Shown: positions 39,771 to 48,689 of the stretch, piece by piece
Position numbering within the stretch: position 1 is the first letter of the stretch
Layout of the letters: every line of letters begins with the position of its first letter
Assembly: GCA_051920445.1 (NCBI GenBank)
Contig: JBPPLN010000002.1
Span: 62,001 to 126,000, forward strand
Reading direction: 5' to 3'
DNA from: CAG-177 sp003514385
Lineage (GTDB): Bacteria > Bacillota > Clostridia > Oscillospirales > Acutalibacteraceae
Length of the DNA: 64,000 nt
Position numbers and translations under genes: made by a program
Notes under the pieces: model-generated
Told to the model about the DNA's origin: nothing
Databases searched by the model: none
The model's input: only the letters and a program-made list of their open reading frames with translations

Positions 39771-40684
39771 TTGAAGTAATCGGCGTTACAAAACGGTTTC
39801 AGGACTTCACCGCCATTCAGAATCTTTCGCTGAAAGTCGAAAAGTCGTCAATATACGGGCTTGTCGGCTACAACGGCGCGGGCAAAACAACGCTTCTCAA
39901 GACGGTCGCCGGAGTCTACAGAGCCGACGAGGGCGAGGTCAGAATATTCGGCGAGAATGTTTTTGACAATGCCAAGGTTAAGCAGAGACTCTTCTATGTC
40001 CCCGATGACCTCTATTTCGAGCCCAATGCGACAATAGAGAGCATGGGCAAATTTTATGCGGGCTACTATCCCCGCTTCAGCTTCGACACCATGCACAAGC
40101 TTTCGAAAGTTTTCGGGCTTGACACGAAGAAGAGCATACGCGGCTTTTCAAAGGGCATGCAGAGGCAGGCGGAGATAATCCTCGGAATGTCCACGATGCC
40201 CGAGGTCATTCTGCTCGACGAGAGCTTCGACGGACTCGACCCGGCGAAGAGGAACCTCATCAAGAATCTTCTGCTCGAATACATGGCGGAGGAGGAATGC
40301 TCGGTCATAATCTCATCCCACAATCTCCACGACCTTGCAGACATGTGCGACCACATTGCGCTGATAAACGGCAAGAGCATCGTCATGGACTGCTCGGTTG
40401 ACGATATCAGCGGCTCGCGCTGCAAGTTCAGGCTGGTCTTTGACCGCGACCTCGAAGAGAGCGACTTCAAGGCGCTCGACATCAAGCACTTCTCGAAGGA
40501 CGGAAAGATAATCACTCTGAGCGCCAACGGCGACATGGACGAAAACGAGAAGAAGCTTCAGGATATGAAACCGCTGATGATCGAAAAATTCCCGCTCACG
40601 CTCGAAGAGATCTTCCTCGAGGAGATGGAGGGCAGCGACTACGACTTCAAGGACATCTTCGGCAAGACCGAAGAGAAGAAATGA
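39767..40684 (+). CDS. ABC transporter ATP-binding protein
   Basis: This is a 305-residue ATPase with Walker A (GLVGYNGAGKTTLLKT), the signature IRGFSKGMQRQAEIILG (an atypical FSKGM in place of LSGGQ), Walker B (EVILLDESFDGLDP) and the switch His (VIISSHNL). The C-terminal 90 residues are an added domain common in ABC-2 exporters. It powers the two permeases downstream. Start and stop are coupled to the neighbours. Confidence 0.93.
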   Translation: MIEVIGVTKRFQDFTAIQNLSLKVEKSSIYGLVGYNGAGKTTLLKTVAGVYRADEGEVRIFGENVFDNAKVKQRLFYVPDDLYFEPNATIESMGKFYAGYYPRFSFDTMHKLSKVFGLDTKKSIRGFSKGMQRQAEIILGMSTMPEVILLDESFDGLDPAKRNLIKNLLLEYMAEEECSVIISSHNLHDLADMCDHIALINGKSIVMDCSVDDISGSRCKFRLVFDRDLEESDFKALDIKHFSKDGKIITLSANGDMDENEKKLQDMKPLMIEKFPLTLEEIFLEEMEGSDYDFKDIFGKTEEKK

Positions 40685-40694
40685 GGTGGAACAG

Positions 40695-43193
40695 ATGAAG
40701 AAAAAATATAAGAACACTTTCTGGTTCTCCGTCGCGCACGCGATGAAAAAGAACTTCATTCTCCCGCTGCTGACATTTGCAGTGAGCATGTTTTTCTATC
40801 TCTCCAACTTCTGCTGGGATAAGATAAACGAAGCAAAAGAGGCTGCCGAAATCAGGGGTCAGGATGTTTTGAAGATGATGCGCGAAGCGTACGAGGTCTT
40901 TATCTTCGACTCGGAGCGCGCGGCATATGAACCGCTCATCTCGTTCTATCCCGCTCTGCTCGTTGTGATATCGCTGTTAGTCGGCGTTTTGCTGTTCAGA
41001 TTCGTTACGAATAAAAAGACCGTCAACGTCTACTACAGTCTCGGTATCAAGCGCGCCGACCTCTACACCGCGCGTCTTCTTGCGGGCGTGTTCATGATGC
41101 TCGCGGCGGTACTCGTCCCGCTCGCTGTTTCGCTCGGGCTCAACCTCCACTATTTCGGCTCGTCCGTCATGCTCTGGCGAACCTTCCTGTTCTATGCGGT
41201 GCACAACGTGATATGTGTGCTCGCCGGTCTTACAATATCGGCGGCGGTCTCGAGCTGCGTGGGTACGGTTGTTGAATCGCTTGGCTTCTCAGCCGTTCTC
41301 GCGGCGTTCCCAAGCGTTGTGACAATGTGCGTGAACTACGGCGTTCCCGCAATTCTCAACGGCGCACCCGCCATAACTTACTATGGCATATATCCTGCTG
41401 CGTCAAGCTACGGGGAGCTGCACTTCGACATAACAGACTCCACCATGTTCGGGCGCATCATCAGTCACATAAATCTGCTCATGCTCAACAGAAGCTCTTT
41501 TATTAACTCATCTTCCGTTGAAGCTATGACAAAAGAGGCGGCAAAAAAATGGGTCGCGCCATCGCTGACTCCCTATATTCTCTGGGCAGTTCTCATCGCC
41601 GCGTTCTTCGTGTTCGGTCTGTTCATGTTCAAGCGCAGAAAAGCCGAGATATGCGGATTCCCCGGAAGAAGCACCGTTCTCAACTTCGTACTCTGCATGA
41701 TTGCCTCTTTCGGAGTGGCCTCGCTGGTGCTGTACTTCGTGACTTCCGAAATACCGCAGATAACAACCTGGATGATTATAGTCGGGCTGATGATAATCAG
41801 CGTCATAATCTTCCTGATATTCGACATTATTCTCCACCTGAGCTTTAAAGCCATAAAAAAGGACTGGAAGATAGGTCTCGTCCACGCCGGGCTCATGGCG
41901 GCGTTCCTGCTCTCGCTCTACACCGGATTCTTCGGCTACAGCAGCCGCGTGCCGGATATTCAGGATATTGACAGTGTATCTATCTCCGCCCCCAACGCGC
42001 TGATGGGCAGCTACCAGCTCGGGCGTGAGCTTGGCAACAGCTACAGTACGGACAGATATTATTCCGATGTATACTCAAATTACTACTATGTCAGCAACCG
42101 CTCGGTTTCCCTCATCGAAAACTTCAAAGACAAAGATGATATAAACACCGTGCGTGAAATACACAAGGCCATGATAAAAGCCGGAAATATCCACAGAGTC
42201 AACACAAACTCCGACAACTATTCAAAGAGAATAACCTGCCAGAGCGTTGTTATAAGATACAAGCTCAAGAACGGACGCGAGCTTGTCAGAGTCTATGAAT
42301 ATGTTCCGCTGACAAACTATCCGACACTCTATACTCTCGAAGACACCAAGAACTGGAACAACAAGATAAAAGACGAACTGCTCAACATCGACTCGAAAAA
42401 CATCATCCCGATAGTTTTCTCTGCTCAGATGGACAACAAGATAGCTGTTGACGAAGAGCTGACGGCAGGTCTTGCGCGCGCGATATACAACGATATAACC
42501 ACGCTTAGCTCCGACAAGTTCCTGACAAGCAACGCCAAATACCTCGGCTCGGTTGCATTCTGTGTCAAGAGTCAGGGAAAAGATTACTCGATGTATGAGT
42601 CATCCGAATATGTCAATGCAACTTCAGTGACAGACGAAACCGTTGAAGAAGAAATTATACCGCGCCAGGAAATTGTTGACGCACTTTCGTCCCAGGGTCC
42701 GGCAAGCAGACATCTCGCGCTCAGCTGTGGTTTTTCGGTAGTTCCGATAACCGAAGAAATGACAAACACGATAAGCTTCCTCAAGGCTCACGGACTCTAT
42801 GAAAAGCTCAGCGACGAGTCGCCGATAGTCAGCGCAAGAATAGCAGACATGGGCAAAGCCACATCCTCAGACGATATGAGATACGGTTTCGCCTATTCCA
42901 GCCCGATTTTCAACTCGTTCTGGGACGACGGAAAGTCAAAGCCATATTCAAAGAAGGACTCTGACGGCTATGAATATGAAGTTAGCAGCTACACCAGCGG
43001 CGACTTCATGCCGAAGGATTCAAAGACCATAACCGACAAGGCGACGCTCGAAAAGCTTGCCGCCAACGCCTACGGCTACCGCTTTGACCTCACGGGCGGA
43101 TATCTTGTCGAATTCAAGCGCGCGAACGGTTGCCTTACGATAATGTATGTTCCGAAAGGACGCATCGAGCTGAATCTCGGCACGGGCAAATAA
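40695..43193 (+). CDS. ABC-2-type permease with large extracytoplasmic domain (paralog 1)
   Basis: This is an 832-residue protein. The N-terminal half (about residues 1-420) holds about eight hydrophobic segments, with a large soluble domain of about 400 residues after LYTGFFGYSSRVPD. The start at 40695 has GAGGTGG upstream. It is a paralog of the next gene over its whole length. Both contain GSSVMLWRTLLFYAVH-like and TGGYLVEFKRANGC-like blocks. It probably forms the membrane part of a YtrA-regulated exporter. Substrate unknown. Confidence 0.82.
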   Translation: MKKKYKNTFWFSVAHAMKKNFILPLLTFAVSMFFYLSNFCWDKINEAKEAAEIRGQDVLKMMREAYEVFIFDSERAAYEPLISFYPALLVVISLLVGVLLFRFVTNKKTVNVYYSLGIKRADLYTARLLAGVFMMLAAVLVPLAVSLGLNLHYFGSSVMLWRTFLFYAVHNVICVLAGLTISAAVSSCVGTVVESLGFSAVLAAFPSVVTMCVNYGVPAILNGAPAITYYGIYPAASSYGELHFDITDSTMFGRIISHINLLMLNRSSFINSSSVEAMTKEAAKKWVAPSLTPYILWAVLIAAFFVFGLFMFKRRKAEICGFPGRSTVLNFVLCMIASFGVASLVLYFVTSEIPQITTWMIIVGLMIISVIIFLIFDIILHLSFKAIKKDWKIGLVHAGLMAAFLLSLYTGFFGYSSRVPDIQDIDSVSISAPNALMGSYQLGRELGNSYSTDRYYSDVYSNYYYVSNRSVSLIENFKDKDDINTVREIHKAMIKAGNIHRVNTNSDNYSKRITCQSVVIRYKLKNGRELVRVYEYVPLTNYPTLYTLEDTKNWNNKIKDELLNIDSKNIIPIVFSAQMDNKIAVDEELTAGLARAIYNDITTLSSDKFLTSNAKYLGSVAFCVKSQGKDYSMYESSEYVNATSVTDETVEEEIIPRQEIVDALSSQGPASRHLALSCGFSVVPITEEMTNTISFLKAHGLYEKLSDESPIVSARIADMGKATSSDDMRYGFAYSSPIFNSFWDDGKSKPYSKKDSDGYEYEVSSYTSGDFMPKDSKTITDKATLEKLAANAYGYRFDLTGGYLVEFKRANGCLTIMYVPKGRIELNLGTGK

Positions 43194-43201
43194 AATCAAA
43201 T

Positions 43202-43233
43202 CGGCGGCTGTATTTAAAAAGGTACAGCCGCCG
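43202..43233 (+). other. Intercistronic hairpin between the permease genes
   Basis: CGGCGGCTGTA pairs perfectly with TACAGCCGCCG. There is no T tract, so it is more likely a message stabiliser or partial attenuator. Confidence 0.5.
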
Positions 43234-43259
43234 GAGAAAAATATCGGGAGGGATAAAGA

Positions 43260-45779
43260 GTGAACAAATCAAGAGACGGCTTCAAAAGCCCATTCGGCTT
43301 CACGGTCGTTCACGCGATAAGAAAGAATTTTGCTTTTCCGCTCGCGATTTTTGTCATGAACCTGGCACTCTACCTCAATGGATTCTTCGGGAGCGAAAAG
43401 ATGAGGCAGTTCATGGCGCTGTCCAAAGCTGGTTCGCCGACGGCTCATGCTCTGCGTGAATCCGGAAAATTTTTAATAATCGGCGGATCTGACAACTATA
43501 TGCTGACGGATATTCTCTATTTTTACACGGCGGCAGTCGTTGTTCTCTCCGCCGCGCTGGGCATAATGCTTTTCAGATTCGTCTCAAGCAAGGCAAAAAG
43601 CAACATATATTTCAGCCTCGGCATCAGCCGCGCGGGTCTGTTTTCGGCTCATTGGCTCACAGGCGCCGCCATGCTTGAAGCGGCGGTGCTTCTCCCGCTC
43701 GCCTTTTCGGCAATGCTGAACCTTATCTACTTCGGCTCGTCCGTCATGCTCTGGCGCACGCTGCTGTTTTACGCCGTTCACATGACCGTGACGGCGCTTG
43801 CGGGATTCTCTGTTGCGGCGGCAGTCTCCGTCTGCGTGGGAACCGCAGGCGAATCGGTACTGTTCTCGCTCGCATTCATAGCGTTTCCGAGCGCTGCTGT
43901 ATATTTTCTCAATAACACTGTACCGAAGCTGCTCTTCGGCGCGCCTCACAATTCAAACTACGCACTCTATCCGTCGGCGAGTCACAACCAGGATATCAGC
44001 ATGGCTCTCTCCCCTTTCGGGCGCGTGCTGTCGCGTCTCGATCTGCTCTCGCTCAACAACGACGTATTCATCCGCTCGGGCTCGTTGGTCTCGGCCGACG
44101 GATTCTCTAAAATCACCGCAGACGAGCTGAATAGCTGGAGCGCGCCGTCTCTTGAGCCCTATATACTCTGGGCGATACTGACAGCCCTGCTGTTCGTTTT
44201 CGGGCTTTTGATGCTAAAGCGCAGGAAGGTGGAGATATGCGGCTTCAGCGGCAGGAGCAAGGCTTTAAACTTTTTGCTGACCGCCATGCTCTCTGTTTCC
44301 GCAGGCTCGACTATCGTCGCCGTTAATTTTTATTTTTCGCAAATCACCGACAAGCAATATCTTATAACGGGCATAACAACCGTGCTTTTGAGCGCTGTTA
44401 TATTCGTGGTTTTCGATATTATGCTCAATCTCAGCTTTAAGGCACTCAAAAAGGATTGGAAATACGGACTTGTCCATGTGGCTCTCGCGGTCGCCGTTAT
44501 GTTCTCGCTCTACACCGGGTTCTTCGGTTACAGCAGCCGCGTGCCTGATGCCGGCAGCATCGAGAGCGCATCGGTATCCGCTCCGGACATACTTCTCGGA
44601 AGTTACCGCACAAGAGCAGACGAGCTCAAATTCAATACAAACTCCGGCTACTATCTCGCCTTCGACGAGGACGGAAACCCGGTTGGTATAAACAGCGGAT
44701 GCTATTATCGCAGCAATGCCGACGAAAGACGCATAATTATCGACGGGTTCAAAAGCGAAAGCGACATTAACGCCGTGCGCGAGCTGCACAAAAGGCTCAT
44801 CGCCTCGGGCAGAAAGGTTGTTTCAAGCAGCGAGGATTATTCCGAAAGAGCCGTGCGCAACACTGTTATTATAAAATACAAGCTCAAGAACGGACGCGAG
44901 ATAATAAGAGAATATCAGACAGTCTGGCTCGGCGACTATCTCTCGCTCTATTCAATAGAGAACACCGAGAACTGGAACAACAAAATCAAAAACGAGCTGC
45001 TGAACATAAACAGCGAAAAAGTATTCCCCGTTCTCTTCTCGGGACAGATGGGCAAAAAGACCGTCGTTGACCAAAAATTTACACGCGGACTCGCCCGCGC
45101 GATATATAACGACATAACCGCTCTCGGCGCGGACAGAATTCTCTGCTCCGACTCGAAATGGCTCGGCGCGGCGGCTCTGTACCGTGACGGTATCAAGGCG
45201 GAAATGGAAGCGGTAACTCAAATCTACTCGCCCGATACAGTCAATGGGGACACCGAAACGCCGGAAGATGCGATAAGAAAGGCTTGGAAGACAGGCAACT
45301 ACGGCGAGATGATGACCAACGGCTCGGAATACGGCGATTTCGGCAAGTTCAAGTCCGTTATTCCGATAACCGAGGAAATGACGAACACCGTCGAATATCT
45401 AAAAGCCCACGGACTCTATGACCTGCTCGTTGACGAATCGCCTATAGTCGCCGTCAGAGTGGCGGACATAGGCAAGCTCACCGTCGACGCGCTTGAATAC
45501 ACCACGCCGATATTTAACGCTTTCTGGGACAACGGCAAATCAAAGCCGGAAACCGACCGCGAGACCGGAGAACAGATAAGCACATACACGAGCGGCGACT
45601 ACATGCCGAAAAATTCAAGAGAATTCACCGACGGCGCAACGATAAACGCACTCGCCGAAAACGCCTACGGCTACAGATTCGACCTCACGGGCGGATATGT
45701 TGCCGAGTTCAGACGTGCCAACGGCTGCAGAACGATAATGTATATCCCGAAAGGGCGCGTCGAACTGAATCTCGGTTAA
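43260..45779 (+). CDS. ABC-2-type permease with large extracytoplasmic domain (paralog 2)
   Basis: This is an 839-residue protein with the same layout as paralog 1: about eight membrane segments, then a soluble domain ending NAYGYRFDLTGGYVAEFRRANG, almost the same as in the neighbour. A GTG start at 43260 follows GGGAGGG. Two different long permeases with one ATPase suggest a heterodimeric exporter made by tandem duplication. A strong terminator follows. Confidence 0.82.
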   Translation: MNKSRDGFKSPFGFTVVHAIRKNFAFPLAIFVMNLALYLNGFFGSEKMRQFMALSKAGSPTAHALRESGKFLIIGGSDNYMLTDILYFYTAAVVVLSAALGIMLFRFVSSKAKSNIYFSLGISRAGLFSAHWLTGAAMLEAAVLLPLAFSAMLNLIYFGSSVMLWRTLLFYAVHMTVTALAGFSVAAAVSVCVGTAGESVLFSLAFIAFPSAAVYFLNNTVPKLLFGAPHNSNYALYPSASHNQDISMALSPFGRVLSRLDLLSLNNDVFIRSGSLVSADGFSKITADELNSWSAPSLEPYILWAILTALLFVFGLLMLKRRKVEICGFSGRSKALNFLLTAMLSVSAGSTIVAVNFYFSQITDKQYLITGITTVLLSAVIFVVFDIMLNLSFKALKKDWKYGLVHVALAVAVMFSLYTGFFGYSSRVPDAGSIESASVSAPDILLGSYRTRADELKFNTNSGYYLAFDEDGNPVGINSGCYYRSNADERRIIIDGFKSESDINAVRELHKRLIASGRKVVSSSEDYSERAVRNTVIIKYKLKNGREIIREYQTVWLGDYLSLYSIENTENWNNKIKNELLNINSEKVFPVLFSGQMGKKTVVDQKFTRGLARAIYNDITALGADRILCSDSKWLGAAALYRDGIKAEMEAVTQIYSPDTVNGDTETPEDAIRKAWKTGNYGEMMTNGSEYGDFGKFKSVIPITEEMTNTVEYLKAHGLYDLLVDESPIVAVRVADIGKLTVDALEYTTPIFNAFWDNGKSKPETDRETGEQISTYTSGDYMPKNSREFTDGATINALAENAYGYRFDLTGGYVAEFRRANGCRTIMYIPKGRVELNLG

Positions 45780-45806
45780 ATATAAAAACTCCCTTAAACA
45801 CATATA

Positions 45807-45855
45807 GCCCCGGGCTTCACGGAAAATCTGTGAAGCCCGGGGCCGTTTCTATATT
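45807..45855 (+). terminator. Terminator of the GntR-ABC operon
   Basis: GCCCCGGGCTTCAC pairs perfectly with GTGAAGCCCGGGGC, followed by CGTTTCTATATTT. Confidence 0.85.
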
Positions 45856-45863
45856 TACACATG

Positions 45864-45889
45864 AAAAAATGCGACCCCGAAGGATCGCA
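45864..45889 (-). terminator. Terminator of secG
   Basis: On the minus strand TGCGATCC pairs with GGGTCGCA around TTCG, followed by six T, 33 bases after the stop. Confidence 0.85.
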
Positions 45890-45922
45890 TAAGTTCAGCT
45901 TTCAGATATTACTTGTCCTGTA

Positions 45923-46171
45923 TTAAAGGAAGAGAAGAAGCAGGGTTGCAACGAGTGCGAGAACGAAGAAAGAGATAGCGATGATCTTCGTGATAAGCAC
46001 AAGCTTCGACTCCATAGTCCTGCTCTTGTTCTTGCCGAAGAAAGTCTCTGCGCCGCCTGCGATAGCGCCGGAAAGACCGGCGGACTTACCCTCCTGAAGA
46101 AGGACGAGAACAATAATAGCGACCGAAAGAAGAATGAGGACTATGCCCAATATAATCTCATGTACTGCCAT
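45923..46171 (-). CDS. secG: Preprotein translocase subunit SecG
   Basis: This is an 82-residue protein with two transmembrane segments and the SecG signature VLVLLQEGKSAGLSGAIAGGAETFFGKNK between them. SecG assists SecYE in protein export. The ATG at 46171 has GGAGG eight bases upstream. An ATG 54 bases upstream is rejected because it lies between the promoter and the ribosome site and would add a soluble leader. The gene is monocistronic. Confidence 0.95.
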   Translation of the reverse strand: MAVHEIILGIVLILLSVAIIVLVLLQEGKSAGLSGAIAGGAETFFGKNKSRTMESKLVLITKIIAISFFVLALVATLLLLFL

Positions 46172-46203
46172 GAAGTTAACCTCCAAACACAAATTGCTAA
46201 GAT

Positions 46204-46232
46204 ATTTTAGCATATACTTTGACACATTTCAA
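46204..46232 (-). promoter_or_regulatory. Sigma-A promoter of secG
   Basis: TTGAAA (46227-46232), a 17-base spacer that ends in TATGC, and TAAAAT (46204-46209). Confidence 0.65.
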
Positions 46233-46341
46233 TAGTTTTTATAAAAACTTTTGCCGAACGGAGAAATTTTCCTTCCGAAAGATGTATTATCGGCGCGCGG
46301 CTGAACAAACTACTCTCAGCGGCAAGAGTCCGAAGTCAATG

Positions 46342-46401
46342 CGTTTGCAGGGCTTTTCCCGCCGACCGTTTTGCGGGGAAGCCTTGCAAACGGTCTTTTT
46401 T
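46342..46401 (+). terminator. Long hairpin after parC, plus-strand terminator
   Basis: CGTTTGCAGGGCTT...CCCGC pairs over about 22 bp with GCGGGGAAGCCTTGCAAACG. The six-T tract follows only on the plus strand, overlapping the parC stop, although parC itself reads on the minus strand. It may end a short plus-strand RNA starting near 46250 as well as shape the parC 3' end. Confidence 0.6.
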
Positions 46402-48658
46402 ATATTCCGAGCTCAAGCTGTTCGCCCTTGTCCTCCGCGCTCAGCAGCGCTCCGGCGGCGGGCAGGTTCTTTGTCTTATATCTGTACGCCTTGGCGAACT
46501 CCCCTTCTTTATACGCGCGGACGGTCATAACTTTCTGACCCTTCTTGAGGCTCATAACGCCGACTCCCTGAGTGTCCTTGGTAGTCTTGGGCGAGATTGC
46601 GCCGGTGTTTATCAAAAGGTGTCTGCCCGCGGAAGAGATTATAACAAGCTCGACATCGCTCTCGATATGGAGCATCGCAGCGACAGGCGATTTGTCGGAA
46701 TAAGCCTTTATGAGCTTCTTGCGGTTCGTCTTTGTCTGATAGGCGGAAAGCTCGACCTTCGCCGCCTTTCCGTTTTCAAAGAAGAAGAGCATATGACCCG
46801 AATAGTCCGAGGTCACGACCATATAGACCGCCGTCTCGCCCTCGTCCATGCCGAGCGTGCTCGCCACATAATCGCCGAGTGCGCTCGCCTTTGTCTCCTT
46901 GAAGTCGTTGACGCGAGCCTTGTAGACCTGGCAGCGGTTCGTGAAGAAGAGAAGCTCTTTCGCGTTATCCGTAACCACGGTCTGGGCGAGCTCATCGCCC
47001 TCCTTGAACTTCTGCTCGCTGCTCATGCGCAGAGACTGCGGGGTTATCTTCTTGAAATAGCCCTGCTTCGAGAAGAAGAGCGTCACGGGATAATCGGGTA
47101 TCTGCTCCTCCTCTTCCTCCTCTGCGATATCGGAGGCGTAGATAATCTCCGTCTTTCTCGGCTTGCCATATTTTTTGATAACTTCCTCAAGCTCGCTGAT
47201 AATTATCGCGCCGACTCTGCCGCGCTTTGCGAGGATATCCTCAAGATCGGCAATGAGCTTTTCGAGATCTTCGATATCCTGCGTGCGCTTTAAGATATAT
47301 TCGCGGTTCAAATGACGAAGCTTTATCTCCGCGACGTACTCCGCCTGGATGCGGTCGATTCCGAAGCCTATCATAAGGTTCGGGACGACCTCCGCCTCCT
47401 CTTCGGTATTTCTGACGATCTTTATTGCCTTGTCGATATCGAGGAGGATTTTTTCAAGTCCGCGCAGCAGATGCAGCTTGTCCTTAGCTTTTTTGAGGTC
47501 GAAGTAGGTTCTGCGTCTGACGCACTCCATACGGAACGCAATCCACTCGTTGAGCAGCTCTTTGACGCCCATGACGCGGGGCGAACCGGCAATCAGGACA
47601 TTGAAGTTGCAGGCAAACGAATCCGAGAGCGGAGTGAGCCTGTAGAGCTTCTGCATGAGCTTGTCGGGGTCTGTTCCCCTCTTTAAGTCTATGGTTATTT
47701 TAAGACCGCTCTTGTCCGTCTCGTCGCGGATATCGCTTATTTCTCTTATCGCGCCCGCCTTGACCCTGTCGATAACCTTTTCTATTATAGACTCGCTCGT
47801 TGCGGTCGAGGTCATCGGGATCTCCGTTATATCAATGCAGTTGTTCGACTTGTCATAAGTATATTTGGCGTAGAGCTTGAACGAGCCGCGGCCTGTACGA
47901 TAAATCTCCTCAATCTTCGCGCGGTCATAGAGTATCTTCGCGCCGCCCGCAAAGTCGGGTGCTTTGAGGGTATCCGCAACGCAGTGGTCGGGGTTTCTGA
48001 TAAGCTCGATAGTCGTGCGGCAGACCTCTTCGAGGTTAAAGGAGCATATGGAGCTCGCCATGCCGACGGCTATACCGGTGTTATTATTGACGAGCACGCT
48101 CGGGAAAGTGACCGGCAGAAGGGTCGGCTCTTTCATGGTGTTGTCGTAGTTATCGACAAAATCGACGGTGTCCTTGTCGATATCCTTGAAAAGCTCAGCG
48201 CTTATGGGGTCGAGCTTCGCCTCGGTATATCTCGAAGCCGCCCACATCATATCGCGCGAATACGCCTTACCGAAGTTACCCTTTGAATCGACATACGGGT
48301 GCAGCAGAGCTTCATAGCCGCGCGAAAGTCTGACCATAGTCTCGTATATGGCGGCGTCGCCGTGGGGGTTCAGCTGCATGGTGCGTCCGACTATATTAGC
48401 CGACTTTGAGCGCGCACCGGTGAGCAGACCCATTTTGTACATCGTGTAGAGTATCTTTCTGTGAGAGGGCTTGAAGCCGTCTATCTCCGGGATGGCGCGC
48501 GACATAATGACGCTCATCGCATAAGGGAAATAGTTCGTTTCAATGGTATCGGTTATCGGCTGTTCGACAACTTCACCCGCGCCGATGATATGAACTCCGC
48601 TCTTGAGCGGATCGATTTCATTTTTCGGGGGTTCTTTTTTGCCTCTTTTTCCCGCCAT
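46400..48658 (-). CDS. parC: Topoisomerase IV subunit A (GyrA/ParC family)
   Basis: This is a 752-residue type II topoisomerase subunit that cuts and rejoins DNA. It opens with TNYFPYAMSVIMSRAIPEIDGFKPSHRKILYTMY. The catalytic Tyr lies in MMWAASRYTEAKLDPI, and GDAAIYETMVRLSR precedes it. A shortened C-terminal domain lacks a clear GyrA box (QRRGGKG), which fits ParC rather than GyrA. It follows the ParE/GyrB-like gene by 31 bases. It belongs to a divergent clostridial group, so the symbol is by analogy. Confidence 0.85.
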   Translation of the reverse strand: MAGKRGKKEPPKNEIDPLKSGVHIIGAGEVVEQPITDTIETNYFPYAMSVIMSRAIPEIDGFKPSHRKILYTMYKMGLLTGARSKSANIVGRTMQLNPHGDAAIYETMVRLSRGYEALLHPYVDSKGNFGKAYSRDMMWAASRYTEAKLDPISAELFKDIDKDTVDFVDNYDNTMKEPTLLPVTFPSVLVNNNTGIAVGMASSICSFNLEEVCRTTIELIRNPDHCVADTLKAPDFAGGAKILYDRAKIEEIYRTGRGSFKLYAKYTYDKSNNCIDITEIPMTSTATSESIIEKVIDRVKAGAIREISDIRDETDKSGLKITIDLKRGTDPDKLMQKLYRLTPLSDSFACNFNVLIAGSPRVMGVKELLNEWIAFRMECVRRRTYFDLKKAKDKLHLLRGLEKILLDIDKAIKIVRNTEEEAEVVPNLMIGFGIDRIQAEYVAEIKLRHLNREYILKRTQDIEDLEKLIADLEDILAKRGRVGAIIISELEEVIKKYGKPRKTEIIYASDIAEEEEEEQIPDYPVTLFFSKQGYFKKITPQSLRMSSEQKFKEGDELAQTVVTDNAKELLFFTNRCQVYKARVNDFKETKASALGDYVASTLGMDEGETAVYMVVTSDYSGHMLFFFENGKAAKVELSAYQTKTNRKKLIKAYSDKSPVAAMLHIESDVELVIISSAGRHLLINTGAISPKTTKDTQGVGVMSLKKGQKVMTVRAYKEGEFAKAYRYKTKNLPAAGALLSAEDKGEQLELGI

Positions 48659-48689
48659 TTATATCAAAATCCTTTCAATAGTTAAGCTG

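Noticed and set aside
46240..46401. SRP RNA or 6S RNA gene
   Set aside because: No GGAAGCAGCA-type SRP loop and no clear 6S bubble were seen. It is kept only as an unidentified small RNA candidate.
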